From: an uncultured Verrucomicrobiales bacterium
GTDB taxonomy: Bacteria; Verrucomicrobiota; Verrucomicrobiia; Verrucomicrobiales; Akkermansiaceae
Direction: 5' to 3'
Length of the DNA: 64,000 bases
NCBI GenBank assembly: GCA_937928545.1
Contig: CALGJQ010000007.1
Span: forward strand, 186,001 to 250,000
The position numbers and the translations under genes are program-made. Below are positions 8,552 through 16,757 of the stretch, in pieces (within the stretch, counting starts at the first letter, position 1; the number at the start of each line of letters is the position of its first letter). The notes below the pieces were generated by a model. The model ran no database searches. It saw nothing but the letters and a program-made list of their open reading frames with translations, and was not told where the DNA came from.

Positions 8552-9938
8552 AAGTTCGGTTTTATTAAGTCCCGAAGAGAAGGCCCTAAAGCTGAATCTG
8601 GATGGCTCCATTTATGGTACTTTTGCTGAAATTGGAGCAGGACAGGAAGTGGCGAATTGGTTTTTTAGAGCCTCTGCCTCTGCGGGGACGGTTGCGAAAT
8701 CGATTTCTGCGTATGACATGACCATCAGTGATGAGTTGTATGGGAAAACAAAGCGATACGTCTCTCAGGAGCGGGTCGTGGATATGGTGAATTACGAGTA
8801 TGAACTCCTCGAAGAGAGACTGAGGGAGAGTCGAGGTGATGAATCCCGCTTCTTTGCCCTCGCAAATACAGTGCGAGCGCGGGGATACAATGATACGGCG
8901 GAGTGTCATGGATGGCTTGCCATTCGCTATCAATCACAGCCGGGTCGGCCATCGGGGACCATTCTTTTACACGTGCGGCTTTTGGATGATGAGAACGTGG
9001 ATCAAATGGAAGCTTTGGGCATTTTAGGGCTCAATCTAGTCGATGCCGCTTATCATCATGCCCGTGATCTGGAGGGCTTCATCGGATCTCTGACTGAGTT
9101 TCTTTCGCCAGGACGGGTCGAAATCGACATGTTGAAGTTTCTGGGTGAGCCATTCGCAATGGTGGATAATCGAATTTGTGCCTTGGAGTTAGTGAGGCAG
9201 GGAATGACACCTGCGACGGTTTTTATGCCTGATGGTGAGGTGGTTCAAGCGGCAGAGGCTTTTTACAAGACTCCTCTCCTGGTGCTACGAGGGAGCTTTC
9301 TTCCAGTTACGAATTTGCATCTCGATATGATGAGGCAAGCGGGGAAAATTTTCCCTCCACCGGGAAGCTCCGATGAGTCCCGCCCTTGTCGCGAGGTCTG
9401 CGAAGTTTCGCTTAGTAATTTACTTCGAGATGGAAAGGTTGATTTACTTTCATTTCTTGATCGGGCGGATGCTCTTCAAGCCCTTGGGAAAGTTGTGATG
9501 GTGTCGAATTGTCCAGAGTTTCATCGGGTTGCTCGAACTTTAAGACGATATACTCGAGAGCCGGTTGGGATGGTTCTTTCGATTGGTCTACTCAACGAAC
9601 TTTTTAAGAAGAAGTGGTCGAAGGATCTGCAAGGGGGGATTCTGGAGTCTTTCGGTCGTCTCTTTAAGAACGAACTTTCTCTTTTGGTTTATCCGTGGAA
9701 AAACCGGTCGGGCGGTGAATTGGTGACGGCGGATAACTTTCGGGCGCCGGATGATCTAGTGCATCTCTACCAGCACTTTATTGAGAATGGGATGATCACA
9801 GATATAGGCTGTGGAGACGAAGACTTACTTAAAAAAACGGGGCGCGAAATTCTAGCCCTAGCAGAGAGCGGAAATGATTGGGAAGAGTGGGTGCCTGAAG
9901 AGGCGCGTGCTTTGGTTCGGAGTCACTGCGAGTCATGA
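8544..9938 (+). CDS. conserved protein of unknown function, possible nucleotide-related family
   Basis: A 464-residue soluble protein without signal peptide or membrane helix. The N-terminal half has the conserved stretches YGTFAEIGAGQEVANWFF, AYDMTISDELYG and RYVSQERVVDMVNYEYELL. From memory these belong to a widespread family in planctomycetes, verrucomicrobia and cyanobacteria, often labelled nicotinate-nucleotide adenylyltransferase with little support. I see no HxGH adenylyltransferase motif here, so I do not adopt that name. It overlaps both flanking genes of the PBP operon by 4-8 bases. The family resemblance is fairly clear; the activity is unknown. Confidence 0.75.
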   Translation: MSESSVLLSPEEKALKLNLDGSIYGTFAEIGAGQEVANWFFRASASAGTVAKSISAYDMTISDELYGKTKRYVSQERVVDMVNYEYELLEERLRESRGDESRFFALANTVRARGYNDTAECHGWLAIRYQSQPGRPSGTILLHVRLLDDENVDQMEALGILGLNLVDAAYHHARDLEGFIGSLTEFLSPGRVEIDMLKFLGEPFAMVDNRICALELVRQGMTPATVFMPDGEVVQAAEAFYKTPLLVLRGSFLPVTNLHLDMMRQAGKIFPPPGSSDESRPCREVCEVSLSNLLRDGKVDLLSFLDRADALQALGKVVMVSNCPEFHRVARTLRRYTREPVGMVLSIGLLNELFKKKWSKDLQGGILESFGRLFKNELSLLVYPWKNRSGGELVTADNFRAPDDLVHLYQHFIENGMITDIGCGDEDLLKKTGREILALAESGNDWEEWVPEEARALVRSHCES

Positions 9939-10312
9939 TTATTTTTTTTGTTAGAGCTCTGATCTTACCTGCTGCTCTATTGGGTTTACTGAGTTGTGTG
10001 GAAACGACTGGGGTGGATTATGAAAAGGCGATTTTGAAAACTGAGGGTTTTCTGGAAGCTCAGCCAAAAGATCATCTTTTTAGTCTAAAGCAGAAAAAAA
10101 CGAATGAGAGTGCGACTTTCCAATTTATTGAAGGGCCTTTTAATAAGGCCGCTCTTTTGTTCCCGCTTCGGATCACTGCGAAAATAAGTTCAGTGAACAA
10201 GGACCAAGATTCAACGCTGAGCGTGAAGGCCTACAAAGAGGGGCTTCTTTTTAAACGAAATAGAGGTAAAACCGCCGAGAAATGGCGGGACCTTATTCTC
10301 AAATCTCTTTAG
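9935..10312 (+). CDS. small putative lipoprotein
   Basis: A 125-residue protein with a hydrophobic leader and a lipobox-like LLSC, the Cys near residue 21, predicting an acylated, envelope-anchored protein. The mature part is Lys-rich with no recognised domain. Its ATG overlaps the stop of the preceding gene (ATGA), and the antiporter gene begins 12 bases after its stop, so it belongs to the same operon as the degenerate PBP. Function unknown. Confidence 0.65.
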   Translation: MIIFFVRALILPAALLGLLSCVETTGVDYEKAILKTEGFLEAQPKDHLFSLKQKKTNESATFQFIEGPFNKAALLFPLRITAKISSVNKDQDSTLSVKAYKEGLLFKRNRGKTAEKWRDLILKSL

Positions 10313-10324
10313 CTTTTTGAAACG

Positions 10325-11596
10325 ATGAACCTTCTTGATACCGCTGCAATCCTCCTGACTCTAGCTGCCGTTTTTGGCTATATTAATCTTCGAGTCTTCA
10401 AGCTGCCGACCAGTATCGGTATTTTGTTGATTGGGTTGGGCCTGAGTGTCCTTCTTCTTCTGTTTGGGGGAGATGATCTGCGAGAGAGTGCGGACGCGTT
10501 CGTTTCTCAAATCGATTTCAATAGAGCGGTCATGAACGTGATGCTGAGTTTCCTACTTTTCGCAGGTGCTTTGCATGTTAATCTTGGTGACTTAAGAGAT
10601 CAAAAGTGGGTGGTGGCAATTCTGGCAAGTGTCGGCTTAGTTGTTTCGACTTTCTTAGTGGGGACGGCTTCTTACTTCGTTTTCTCTTGGGCAGGGCTGG
10701 GGGTTCCGTATCTGTGGTGTCTTGTTTTTGGTGCTCTCATTTCACCAACTGACCCTGTAGCCGTTCTGGGAATTTTAAAGAAAGTCGGGGTCCCGAAATC
10801 GCTCGAAACCAAGATCACGGGAGAGTCACTTTTTAATGACGGTGTTGGGGTGGTGGTCTATCTGGTTTTGGTGGGTCTAGCGATGGAACAAGCGGAAGCG
10901 AGTGTGGCATCAGTAAGTCAGCTTTTCTTGATCGAGGTTGGCGGGGGCTTGATTCTAGGGGCCGTGGTTGGCTTTCTCGCTTACTGGATGCTGAAAACGA
11001 TTGATAACTATCAGGTTGAAATTTTGATTACCTTAGCTCTCGTGACTGGTGGTTATCAGTTGGCCACTTCTTGGCACCTCAGTGGTCCCTTGGCAATGGT
11101 GGTTGCGGGACTTATGATCGGAAACCAAGGGCGATTGATGGCAATGAGTGATACAACTCGCGAGCATCTCGACCTTTTTTGGGAACTTATTGATGAGGTT
11201 TTAAACGCTCTCCTTTTCCTTCTCATTGGTCTTGAGATCTTTGTTTTGGAATGGAGCATGCCAGCTTTGATTGCGGGTCTTGTGCTCATCGGCGTTGTCT
11301 TAGCCTCGCGTATGGTAGCGGTGAGTCTGCCTGTGGTTGTTCTCAAACGGACTCAGACGTTTTCTCCAGGAGTGATCCGTATTTTGACTTGGGGTGGCTT
11401 ACGAGGGGGGATCTCGGTAGCTCTGGCTTTGGCACTGCCTAAAGACGGGACTTTGAGCGAAGGGGCTCGCCAAGCGATCTTGATGTCGACCTATATCATC
11501 GTGATTTTCTCGATTGCCGTTCAGGGGCTTTCTCTCAAGCCTGTGATTTCCCGTTTGATGGGACCTCAAGAGAATCAGGCTAATTCAAATCACTAG
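10325..11596 (+). CDS. Na+/H+ antiporter, CPA1 (NhaP-type) family
   Basis: A 423-residue polytopic membrane protein with about 12 helices. CPA1 signatures are present: LISPTDPVAVLGILKKVG (PTDP at residues 141-144) and GESLFNDGVGVVVY with the ion-binding Asn171-Asp172 pair, plus the late LRGGISVALALALP motif. These support exchange of Na+ or K+ for protons across the inner membrane. It is the last gene of the PBP-led operon. Its stop codon lies inside a CTAG shared with the stop codon of the convergent gene on the other strand, so there is no room for a terminator between them. Ion preference cannot be told. Confidence 0.88.
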   Translation: MNLLDTAAILLTLAAVFGYINLRVFKLPTSIGILLIGLGLSVLLLLFGGDDLRESADAFVSQIDFNRAVMNVMLSFLLFAGALHVNLGDLRDQKWVVAILASVGLVVSTFLVGTASYFVFSWAGLGVPYLWCLVFGALISPTDPVAVLGILKKVGVPKSLETKITGESLFNDGVGVVVYLVLVGLAMEQAEASVASVSQLFLIEVGGGLILGAVVGFLAYWMLKTIDNYQVEILITLALVTGGYQLATSWHLSGPLAMVVAGLMIGNQGRLMAMSDTTREHLDLFWELIDEVLNALLFLLIGLEIFVLEWSMPALIAGLVLIGVVLASRMVAVSLPVVVLKRTQTFSPGVIRILTWGGLRGGISVALALALPKDGTLSEGARQAILMSTYIIVIFSIAVQGLSLKPVISRLMGPQENQANSNH

Positions 11597-12087
11597 GATT
11601 TCTTTTTCCGGCGAACTTTTCTAGTGCGCTTATTTTGGTTGGATGGCTTTGATCCCGAGAGAGGGTTTGTGACTGGCTTTAGGAGGTCAAAAGGCTGTCC
11701 ACAATACATGCAGCGAAAGGTCTGGTTTACAATCGTCCACAAGAGATTTGAAATTCCGTAATTCACGAAAGGGAGTTTTGTCGCTTTCTCATGTTTATGA
11801 GCGCGGCTATTGAAATATGGGGTTCCGTGGCAAAGGGGACAGCTGGCGTTTTTACGGATAAAGAGAGTAACAACCCAGACAAACAGAGTGAAAAAGATAG
11901 CAACAACGGCTACGATTGCCGACTTTTGGGTTTGAAGAATGCCGAAAGCGACAATTGAAGTTACTAAGAAGACCACCGAGAGGAGAAAGAATGCGCCAGC
12001 GACAGCCGCCTTCTTGAACGGTCTCGGGAAGGGCACTGATCTTGATCTTCTTTGAATCGACAGCTTTTTGTTTGGAGGAGGAGCCAT
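11593..12087 (-). CDS. hypothetical membrane protein with two Cys pairs
   Basis: A 164-residue protein with a basic N-terminus, two adjacent membrane helices (~28-50 and 57-77), a CPLC pair near residue 86, a CMYC pair near 130, and a strongly basic tail. The two CxxC pairs probably form one zinc ribbon facing the cytoplasm. No family is recognised. It ends convergently with the antiporter gene, their stop codons overlapping on opposite strands. Confidence 0.65.
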   Translation of the reverse strand: MAPPPNKKLSIQRRSRSVPFPRPFKKAAVAGAFFLLSVVFLVTSIVAFGILQTQKSAIVAVVAIFFTLFVWVVTLFIRKNASCPLCHGTPYFNSRAHKHEKATKLPFVNYGISNLLWTIVNQTFRCMYCGQPFDLLKPVTNPLSGSKPSNQNKRTRKVRRKKKS

Positions 12088-12164
12088 AGTGGGAGTGTTC
12101 GGACTTAAGAGAGGGGAATTCTCAAGAGCAAACAGCAGGGGGTTTGAAGTTAATTTTATTACTT

Positions 12165-14576
12165 TTATTCCTCTTCGATCAGTTTGATCGTAGGCTTGAA
12201 GTTGGGAAAGGAATTCTCAAGGCGTGTTCTGAAATCTCCCGCGAGGTTGACATCGTCCATTTTTTCGGCCGCGAGCGATGCTCCAAAAAGAGCACGAGGT
12301 TGGAGGACTGGATCATCTGGAACCATCGTGATTGTGGTTTGGAAGGAGGAGAGGGAGTCTTCCCAGCGGCCTTGGTGGAGAGCGACTTCTCCGCTGATGA
12401 GATGGAGTCCTGCGACGTGAGAGCCGGGAGCATCTAAACTGAGTCCCTTTTTTGCAGATTCTAAAGAGTCTTGGAATTGTTCGAGGCCAAGTTGTGCCTC
12501 CGCGAGGTCTAGGTGGGCATCGGCATGCCATCTTGGAGTTTGTTCAAGTTTCAGGAGAAGTTGGCCGGTTTTTTGTGCACCTTCGAAGCGTCCAGTCCGA
12601 TTCTGAGCTTTTGCTAAGATCCGCCAAACTCCGATGTCGGTTCGTTTAGGATGCTCGGTGTTAGTGGCGCGTTCGAGATAATCTGCGGCTGCTTCGACTT
12701 GTCCGTCGTGATACATCTGGACTCCTAGCCAAGAGAGCATGTGAGGTGGAACCGATTTTTCGGGAGCCATTTTAAAGACTTCTTGAAGGGCTGTGTGAAG
12801 CGATGCTTTGTCACGCTGTTTGAAAGCGGTGAGAATGAGAAGGTCTCCGACATGTTGGGTGTAGAACTCGGGAACGAGGTCGCGAGCTTTGCGAAGGTAA
12901 GGGGGGGCTTCGTCATAGTTGTCCTTTTTGTAGAAACCCCATCCGATCCAGTAGTTTGCATTTGCAATCGTGTCACGCGGGAGGTTGGGGAAGTCAGCAA
13001 GGATTCGGCGGTAGTGCTCAATCATGCTATCGTATTTTTTCTCTTCACGGAGGACACGAGCGGTTCCTTGAAGGGCGAATGAAGCCATGACGGGTTTGGT
13101 ATCCATCGACATGACCGCGCTAAAGTCACGAAGGGCGGCATTGAAGTCTCCTAAGGCAAAGTGCGCTTCGCCTCTTTTGTTCAGGGCTTCCGCTTTACGA
13201 GGGTCATCGGGATACTCGGCTAAGAAGGTGCCGAAGGAGCGGGTCGCTCCATCATACTGCCCAATGTCGCTCAGACTCCAACCATGTTTGAGGAGGAGTT
13301 CGGGACGGTAAGCGGGATCCAGTTTGTCGATGGTGACTCGGTTGAAAGCAATGGCCGATTTTTCGGGGAGCTTGAGATTGTAGAGGGCTTCCCCTTGATA
13401 GAACCGGGCAGCATGAAGAAGGCGATGGCCGGGGAATTTTTTCTGATAAAGTTCGAAGAAGATTTCGATGCGTTCGGGGAGGCCAGGGTGCTTTAGGTGG
13501 TAGTCACACTGGAGGCATTTGAAAGAGGTTTGGAAAGCGATATCGGTGTCAGGGAGGGCTCGGTCAACTCGGCGATAGGCGCTCCGTGCACGTTGGAAAT
13601 TATCGAGCATAATGTAGGCGTTCCCTGCTCTTAAGCTACGGCGGCCTTCAACCTTTGCTTCAACTGGAAAGTCGCCCATTTCATAAAGCTCAACGACCAT
13701 TTTCCAGTCTTCCTTAATGGAGTAGAGGCCCATGAGTGAAGTTTGCGCTTTTCCTTTGTTGGAGGAGAGGTGCTTTTTTTGTTCGGGACTGAGGGAGGGG
13801 TGATCAACCGGCATTTCAAGAATTGATCTGAGGTGCTTTTCAGCAACGTCATCGCGTCCAAGTTCCGCGGCGGAGAGGCCGGTGTAGAAGAGAGCTTGGG
13901 AGCGGTAGTCGCTAGGAGTTCCCTCGGACAAAAGTGGGGAGAGCGTCTGGATGGTGGTTTCGAAATTGTCAGCCTCAAAATATTGATAACCGAGCATGAA
14001 ACGGGCCCAGTCTCGGTAGGGATGACTCTCGGAGTCGATGATGGTCCGTAAGGCGACAGCAACATCTTCGTCGCGATTCAATTTCATCAAGCACTGGACT
14101 TGTTTGGTCAGTGCGTTGTGGCGCAGGTTCGCTTGCGCTAAATTGTTAGCAGCGAGGCCGAAATAACGAGCAGCCTCATCCCAGTCTTCTTCGACGTAAG
14201 CAAGATAGGCTAGTTGACGGGCGGCACTTCCTACAAAAGGCCCCTTTTTATGTCTCTTGATTAAGGTGAGGTAAGTGTTTTTGGACTCTTCAATTTTACC
14301 AAGAGTTTGGCGAGCGTATCCCAGGTGGAAGCGCGCAGCGGGAGCGTTTTTCGATCGAGAGTAGCTGTTCAGATACTTCTTATAGAGCATGATGACATAG
14401 TTCATGTAGCGCCCTTTTTCGTATCGGTCGGTTTGCGCGATGCCGCTAGCGTAGTAGCGTTCAGCTTCTTTGAATGCTCGTTGCTCGGCGGTCTCTTCGG
14501 CCTGAAGGGGAGACGTGATTAAGAAGCCAAAAATAAGAACGCTTGTGAGGCGCTGCAGGATTGAATGTCGGAACAT
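12165..14576 (-). CDS. exported TPR-repeat protein
   Basis: An 803-residue protein with an N-terminal signal peptide (hydrophobic ~10-24, then LQAEE). Tetratricopeptide-type helical repeats fill nearly the whole length, with recurring patterns such as ARFHLGYARQTLGKIEES, ALFYTGLSAAELGRDDVAEKHL and ANYWIGWGFYKKDNYDEA. The early part resembles the outer-membrane-lipoprotein/YbgF-like TPR pattern. It lacks a lipobox Cys and is probably periplasmic or outer-membrane associated, serving as a protein-binding scaffold. No catalytic domain is visible. It is transcribed divergently from the Dabb gene. Confidence 0.8.
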   Translation of the reverse strand: MFRHSILQRLTSVLIFGFLITSPLQAEETAEQRAFKEAERYYASGIAQTDRYEKGRYMNYVIMLYKKYLNSYSRSKNAPAARFHLGYARQTLGKIEESKNTYLTLIKRHKKGPFVGSAARQLAYLAYVEEDWDEAARYFGLAANNLAQANLRHNALTKQVQCLMKLNRDEDVAVALRTIIDSESHPYRDWARFMLGYQYFEADNFETTIQTLSPLLSEGTPSDYRSQALFYTGLSAAELGRDDVAEKHLRSILEMPVDHPSLSPEQKKHLSSNKGKAQTSLMGLYSIKEDWKMVVELYEMGDFPVEAKVEGRRSLRAGNAYIMLDNFQRARSAYRRVDRALPDTDIAFQTSFKCLQCDYHLKHPGLPERIEIFFELYQKKFPGHRLLHAARFYQGEALYNLKLPEKSAIAFNRVTIDKLDPAYRPELLLKHGWSLSDIGQYDGATRSFGTFLAEYPDDPRKAEALNKRGEAHFALGDFNAALRDFSAVMSMDTKPVMASFALQGTARVLREEKKYDSMIEHYRRILADFPNLPRDTIANANYWIGWGFYKKDNYDEAPPYLRKARDLVPEFYTQHVGDLLILTAFKQRDKASLHTALQEVFKMAPEKSVPPHMLSWLGVQMYHDGQVEAAADYLERATNTEHPKRTDIGVWRILAKAQNRTGRFEGAQKTGQLLLKLEQTPRWHADAHLDLAEAQLGLEQFQDSLESAKKGLSLDAPGSHVAGLHLISGEVALHQGRWEDSLSSFQTTITMVPDDPVLQPRALFGASLAAEKMDDVNLAGDFRTRLENSFPNFKPTIKLIEEE

Positions 14577-14707
14577 GAAAAGAGGGGGCTTGCTGTGAAG
14601 AAATAGGGATCAGCGAGAGAAGTCTGACACGGAGGGATTAAAAGATCAACCTTGAGGATTTTTTGTGTTTTCTTGCGCCTTGTAGAGTCTCCAAGTATCG
14701 AAGGGCT

Positions 14708-15010
14708 ATGGAACATCACGTTTACTTTTGGTTGAAGGCAGAGCGAAATAATGAAAGCGATCGCGCCGTTTTTGAAAAGGGGATTGAAGGACTTTGTCAG
14801 TCTCCGAATATTGAATCGTCACATTGGGGGATTCCTGCTGCGACGGCGGAGCGTCCAGTGACAGATCATTCATTTGGATACGCCATTTCTCTGAAATTTG
14901 CCTCCATGGAGAGTCACGATCGTTACCAAGAAGGGGATGAAATTCACGATGCTTTTATCAACGATTTCAAAGACTGGTGGGAAAAGGTCTTGGTGATGGA
15001 TGTTGCATAA
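14708..15010 (+). CDS. Dabb (stress-responsive A/B barrel) family protein
   Basis: A 100-residue protein starting at MEHHVYFWLK. The pattern H-V-x-F-W-L-K, a central His/Asp region (VTDHSFGYAISLKFAS) and the closing HDAFINDFKDWWEKVLVMDV match small dimeric alpha/beta-barrel Dabb proteins, a fold shared with some monooxygenases and cyclases of unknown physiological role. A frame extending upstream to 14663 is unlikely, since the extra residues do not resemble the family. A hairpin follows directly after the stop. Confidence 0.78.
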   Translation: MEHHVYFWLKAERNNESDRAVFEKGIEGLCQSPNIESSHWGIPAATAERPVTDHSFGYAISLKFASMESHDRYQEGDEIHDAFINDFKDWWEKVLVMDVA

Positions 15011-15023
15011 GCCCCAAAAATAA

Positions 15024-15056
15024 ATAAGGGCAGAGGAATTGGACCTCTACCCTTAT
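15024..15056 (+). terminator. hairpin, probable transcription terminator of the Dabb gene
   Basis: Arms ATAAGGG-C-AGAGG and CCTCT-A-CCCTTAT pair with one mismatch around a short loop, 13 bases after the stop codon. No long T-run follows, so it is a weak or factor-assisted terminator. Confidence 0.55.
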
Positions 15057-15192
15057 CTGGATTATCTGCGTGATAGAGACGTATAAAACTGTCCCTATCT
15101 CTACTAAAATAGTTGTTGGATAAGTCGGTGCAAGTGGAAAGTTGGCTGGATCATGAATAATTTTTGTGAAAGCCCCGTATTAAAGGACATAG

Positions 15193-15828
15193 ATGAATCT
15201 ACTGATGCGCACTTTTTGCTCTCTGGCTCTCATTCTGACCAGTTCTTTCGTAATGGCGGCCCCCTCGGTGAGGGTGGACGAAATGGGGAAGTCGATGGGT
15301 GGGTGGAAGGATAAAGGGGGGAAGGCCGCGAAATTTGAAGTATCTGGATCGACCTACCGGTGTTGGAAGCCGGAAGTGAGCCCTACGCCAACAGGTGGGA
15401 TCTTTGTTTCAATTCGTATTGATCATTTACGTGGAATCTTTGCCTCAGACGATCACGCGAGCCTCGATGTGACCTTTGATAAAGATGGCAACATCGTTTC
15501 GGCCCGCAGTTCGATTGCTCTCCAAGGGAAAAAAGTCACGAGTGACCTTATTGAAGGAACTGGGAAATTAGGGGCTAGTTTGGTAGGTTTAGAGCTAGCA
15601 GCGAAGGTTGGGACAGAGATGGTCTCCAGTCTTTCGGCGAAAATTCTCCGAGAGAATATTAAGGAACCTGGTCGTGTCTCGTACCCTGCGGTGATGCAGC
15701 ATCAGTATAATTTGCTTTGCCTTGCGGTGACGATGCCTGGTGCGGATATTGAAAAAAAGGATGACGATAATACGGAAAAAGAAGAGCGCAAAAGTGTGCC
15801 ATTGAAAATAGCTCCCCTCAAAAAGTAA
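15193..15828 (+). CDS. secreted protein of unknown function
   Basis: A 211-residue protein with a clear signal peptide (CSLALILTSSFVMAAPS, cleavage near residue 23). The mature part is beta-rich and lacks any domain I recognise; its last ~20 residues are very charged (DDDNTEKEERKS). It lies alone just upstream of the respiratory operon, separated from it by the tandem palindromes, so it is probably a separate transcription unit. Confidence 0.6.
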   Translation: MNLLMRTFCSLALILTSSFVMAAPSVRVDEMGKSMGGWKDKGGKAAKFEVSGSTYRCWKPEVSPTPTGGIFVSIRIDHLRGIFASDDHASLDVTFDKDGNIVSARSSIALQGKKVTSDLIEGTGKLGASLVGLELAAKVGTEMVSSLSAKILRENIKEPGRVSYPAVMQHQYNLLCLAVTMPGADIEKKDDDNTEKEERKSVPLKIAPLKK

Positions 15829-15916
15829 AAAGAAGGGCTGCGACCTCGAAAATTCACTCACAATTTCCCCTGTCCACAGAGACGTGGAATGCTTATGTGA
15901 TCAGCGTTGTTTACGC

Positions 15917-15934
15917 TTGTGAAACTTTTCACAA
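15917..15934. promoter_or_regulatory. CRP/FNR-family-like operator, copy 1
   Basis: An 18-base palindrome of the form TTGTGAAANNTTTCACAA, here with CT in the centre. It contains TGTGA-N6-TCACA, the classical recognition pattern of E. coli CRP. It lies 46 bases before the actA start codon, in tandem with a second copy. Which regulator binds, and whether it activates or represses, cannot be read from the site. Confidence 0.7.
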
Positions 15935-15941
15935 ATTGCGC

Positions 15942-15959
15942 TTGTGAAATTTTTCACAA
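15942..15959. promoter_or_regulatory. CRP/FNR-family-like operator, copy 2
   Basis: Second copy of the TTGTGAAANNTTTCACAA palindrome, with TT in the centre and an extra flanking C/G pair extending it to 20 bases. Its centre is 25 bases from the centre of copy 1 and it ends 21 bases before the actA ATG. So close to the start, it suits a repressor or a site overlapping the core promoter; this is inferred. Confidence 0.7.
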
Positions 15960-15980
15960 GCTCCTAAAACTCCTCCAGCG

Positions 15981-16742
15981 ATGGCAAACTTTTTTCCCCG
16001 TTGGACAAACTTATTGCCGCTAAAAGTAGCGGTTTGTCTAGGTGCACTTGGTGCTGGCGTAGTTGCTGGCATCACTTACTACGGAACACCTAAGGCGCAG
16101 CGAGTGGGTTACCAACCAACTCAGCCCATTCATTTCGATCATAGTATCCATGTGGGTCAGAATGGAATGGATTGTCGTTACTGCCATAGCTTTGTTGAGC
16201 ACTCTGGGCACGCCAACGTCCCAACCGCCAATACCTGTTGGAATTGTCACGAGCACGTGAAGAAGGGATCTCCGAAGTTGGCAGGACTTCGCTCAGCGAT
16301 GGCGGTCGATGACAATCACGTTCCTCTTGAGGATGGGGCCGGAAATTTTCTTGAAGGCGAGCCTATCGAGTGGGTTCGCGTCCATAAGGCTCCCGATTAC
16401 GTCTACTTCAACCACTCCGCTCACTTAAATCGGGGTATTTCTTGTATCAGCTGTCACGGGGACGTTCAGAACATGGAAAAAGTTTACCACGCCGAGAGCC
16501 ACTCCATGGGATGGTGTCTCGACTGTCACCGCGCCCCTGAGAAGCACCTCCGCCCCTTGGAGGAAGTTTACAATTTGGACTACGATCCAACCGAGTATTT
16601 GAAAGAGAATACGGTCATCGATACCGAAGGCCTCATTGTTGGCAAAGGCGAGCAGATCAAGGAGCCTGAGCAGTTTGGCAAATTCCTTCGCGCCCATTGG
16701 GGTGTTCAACCCAAAGAGTCCTGTGCGACTTGTCACCGTTAA
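15981..16742 (+). CDS. actA: Alternative Complex III subunit A, pentaheme cytochrome c
   Basis: A 253-residue membrane-anchored cytochrome: one N-terminal helix (~13-33), then five CxxCH haem sites (CRYCH, CWNCH, CISCH, CLDCH and CATCH at the very C-terminus). Five haems and this size match ActA, which passes electrons from the ActB iron-sulfur chain to mono-haem cytochromes or directly to the oxidase. It opens the 17-kb respiratory operon, and actB begins 15 bases after its stop. Haems and membrane anchor place the soluble part in the periplasm. Confidence 0.94.
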   Translation: MANFFPRWTNLLPLKVAVCLGALGAGVVAGITYYGTPKAQRVGYQPTQPIHFDHSIHVGQNGMDCRYCHSFVEHSGHANVPTANTCWNCHEHVKKGSPKLAGLRSAMAVDDNHVPLEDGAGNFLEGEPIEWVRVHKAPDYVYFNHSAHLNRGISCISCHGDVQNMEKVYHAESHSMGWCLDCHRAPEKHLRPLEEVYNLDYDPTEYLKENTVIDTEGLIVGKGEQIKEPEQFGKFLRAHWGVQPKESCATCHR

Positions 16743-16757
16743 TTTTACCTGTCTGAG

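Noticed and set aside
8544-9938. Naming this gene nicotinate-nucleotide adenylyltransferase
   Set aside because: No HxGH motif or other support in the sequence.
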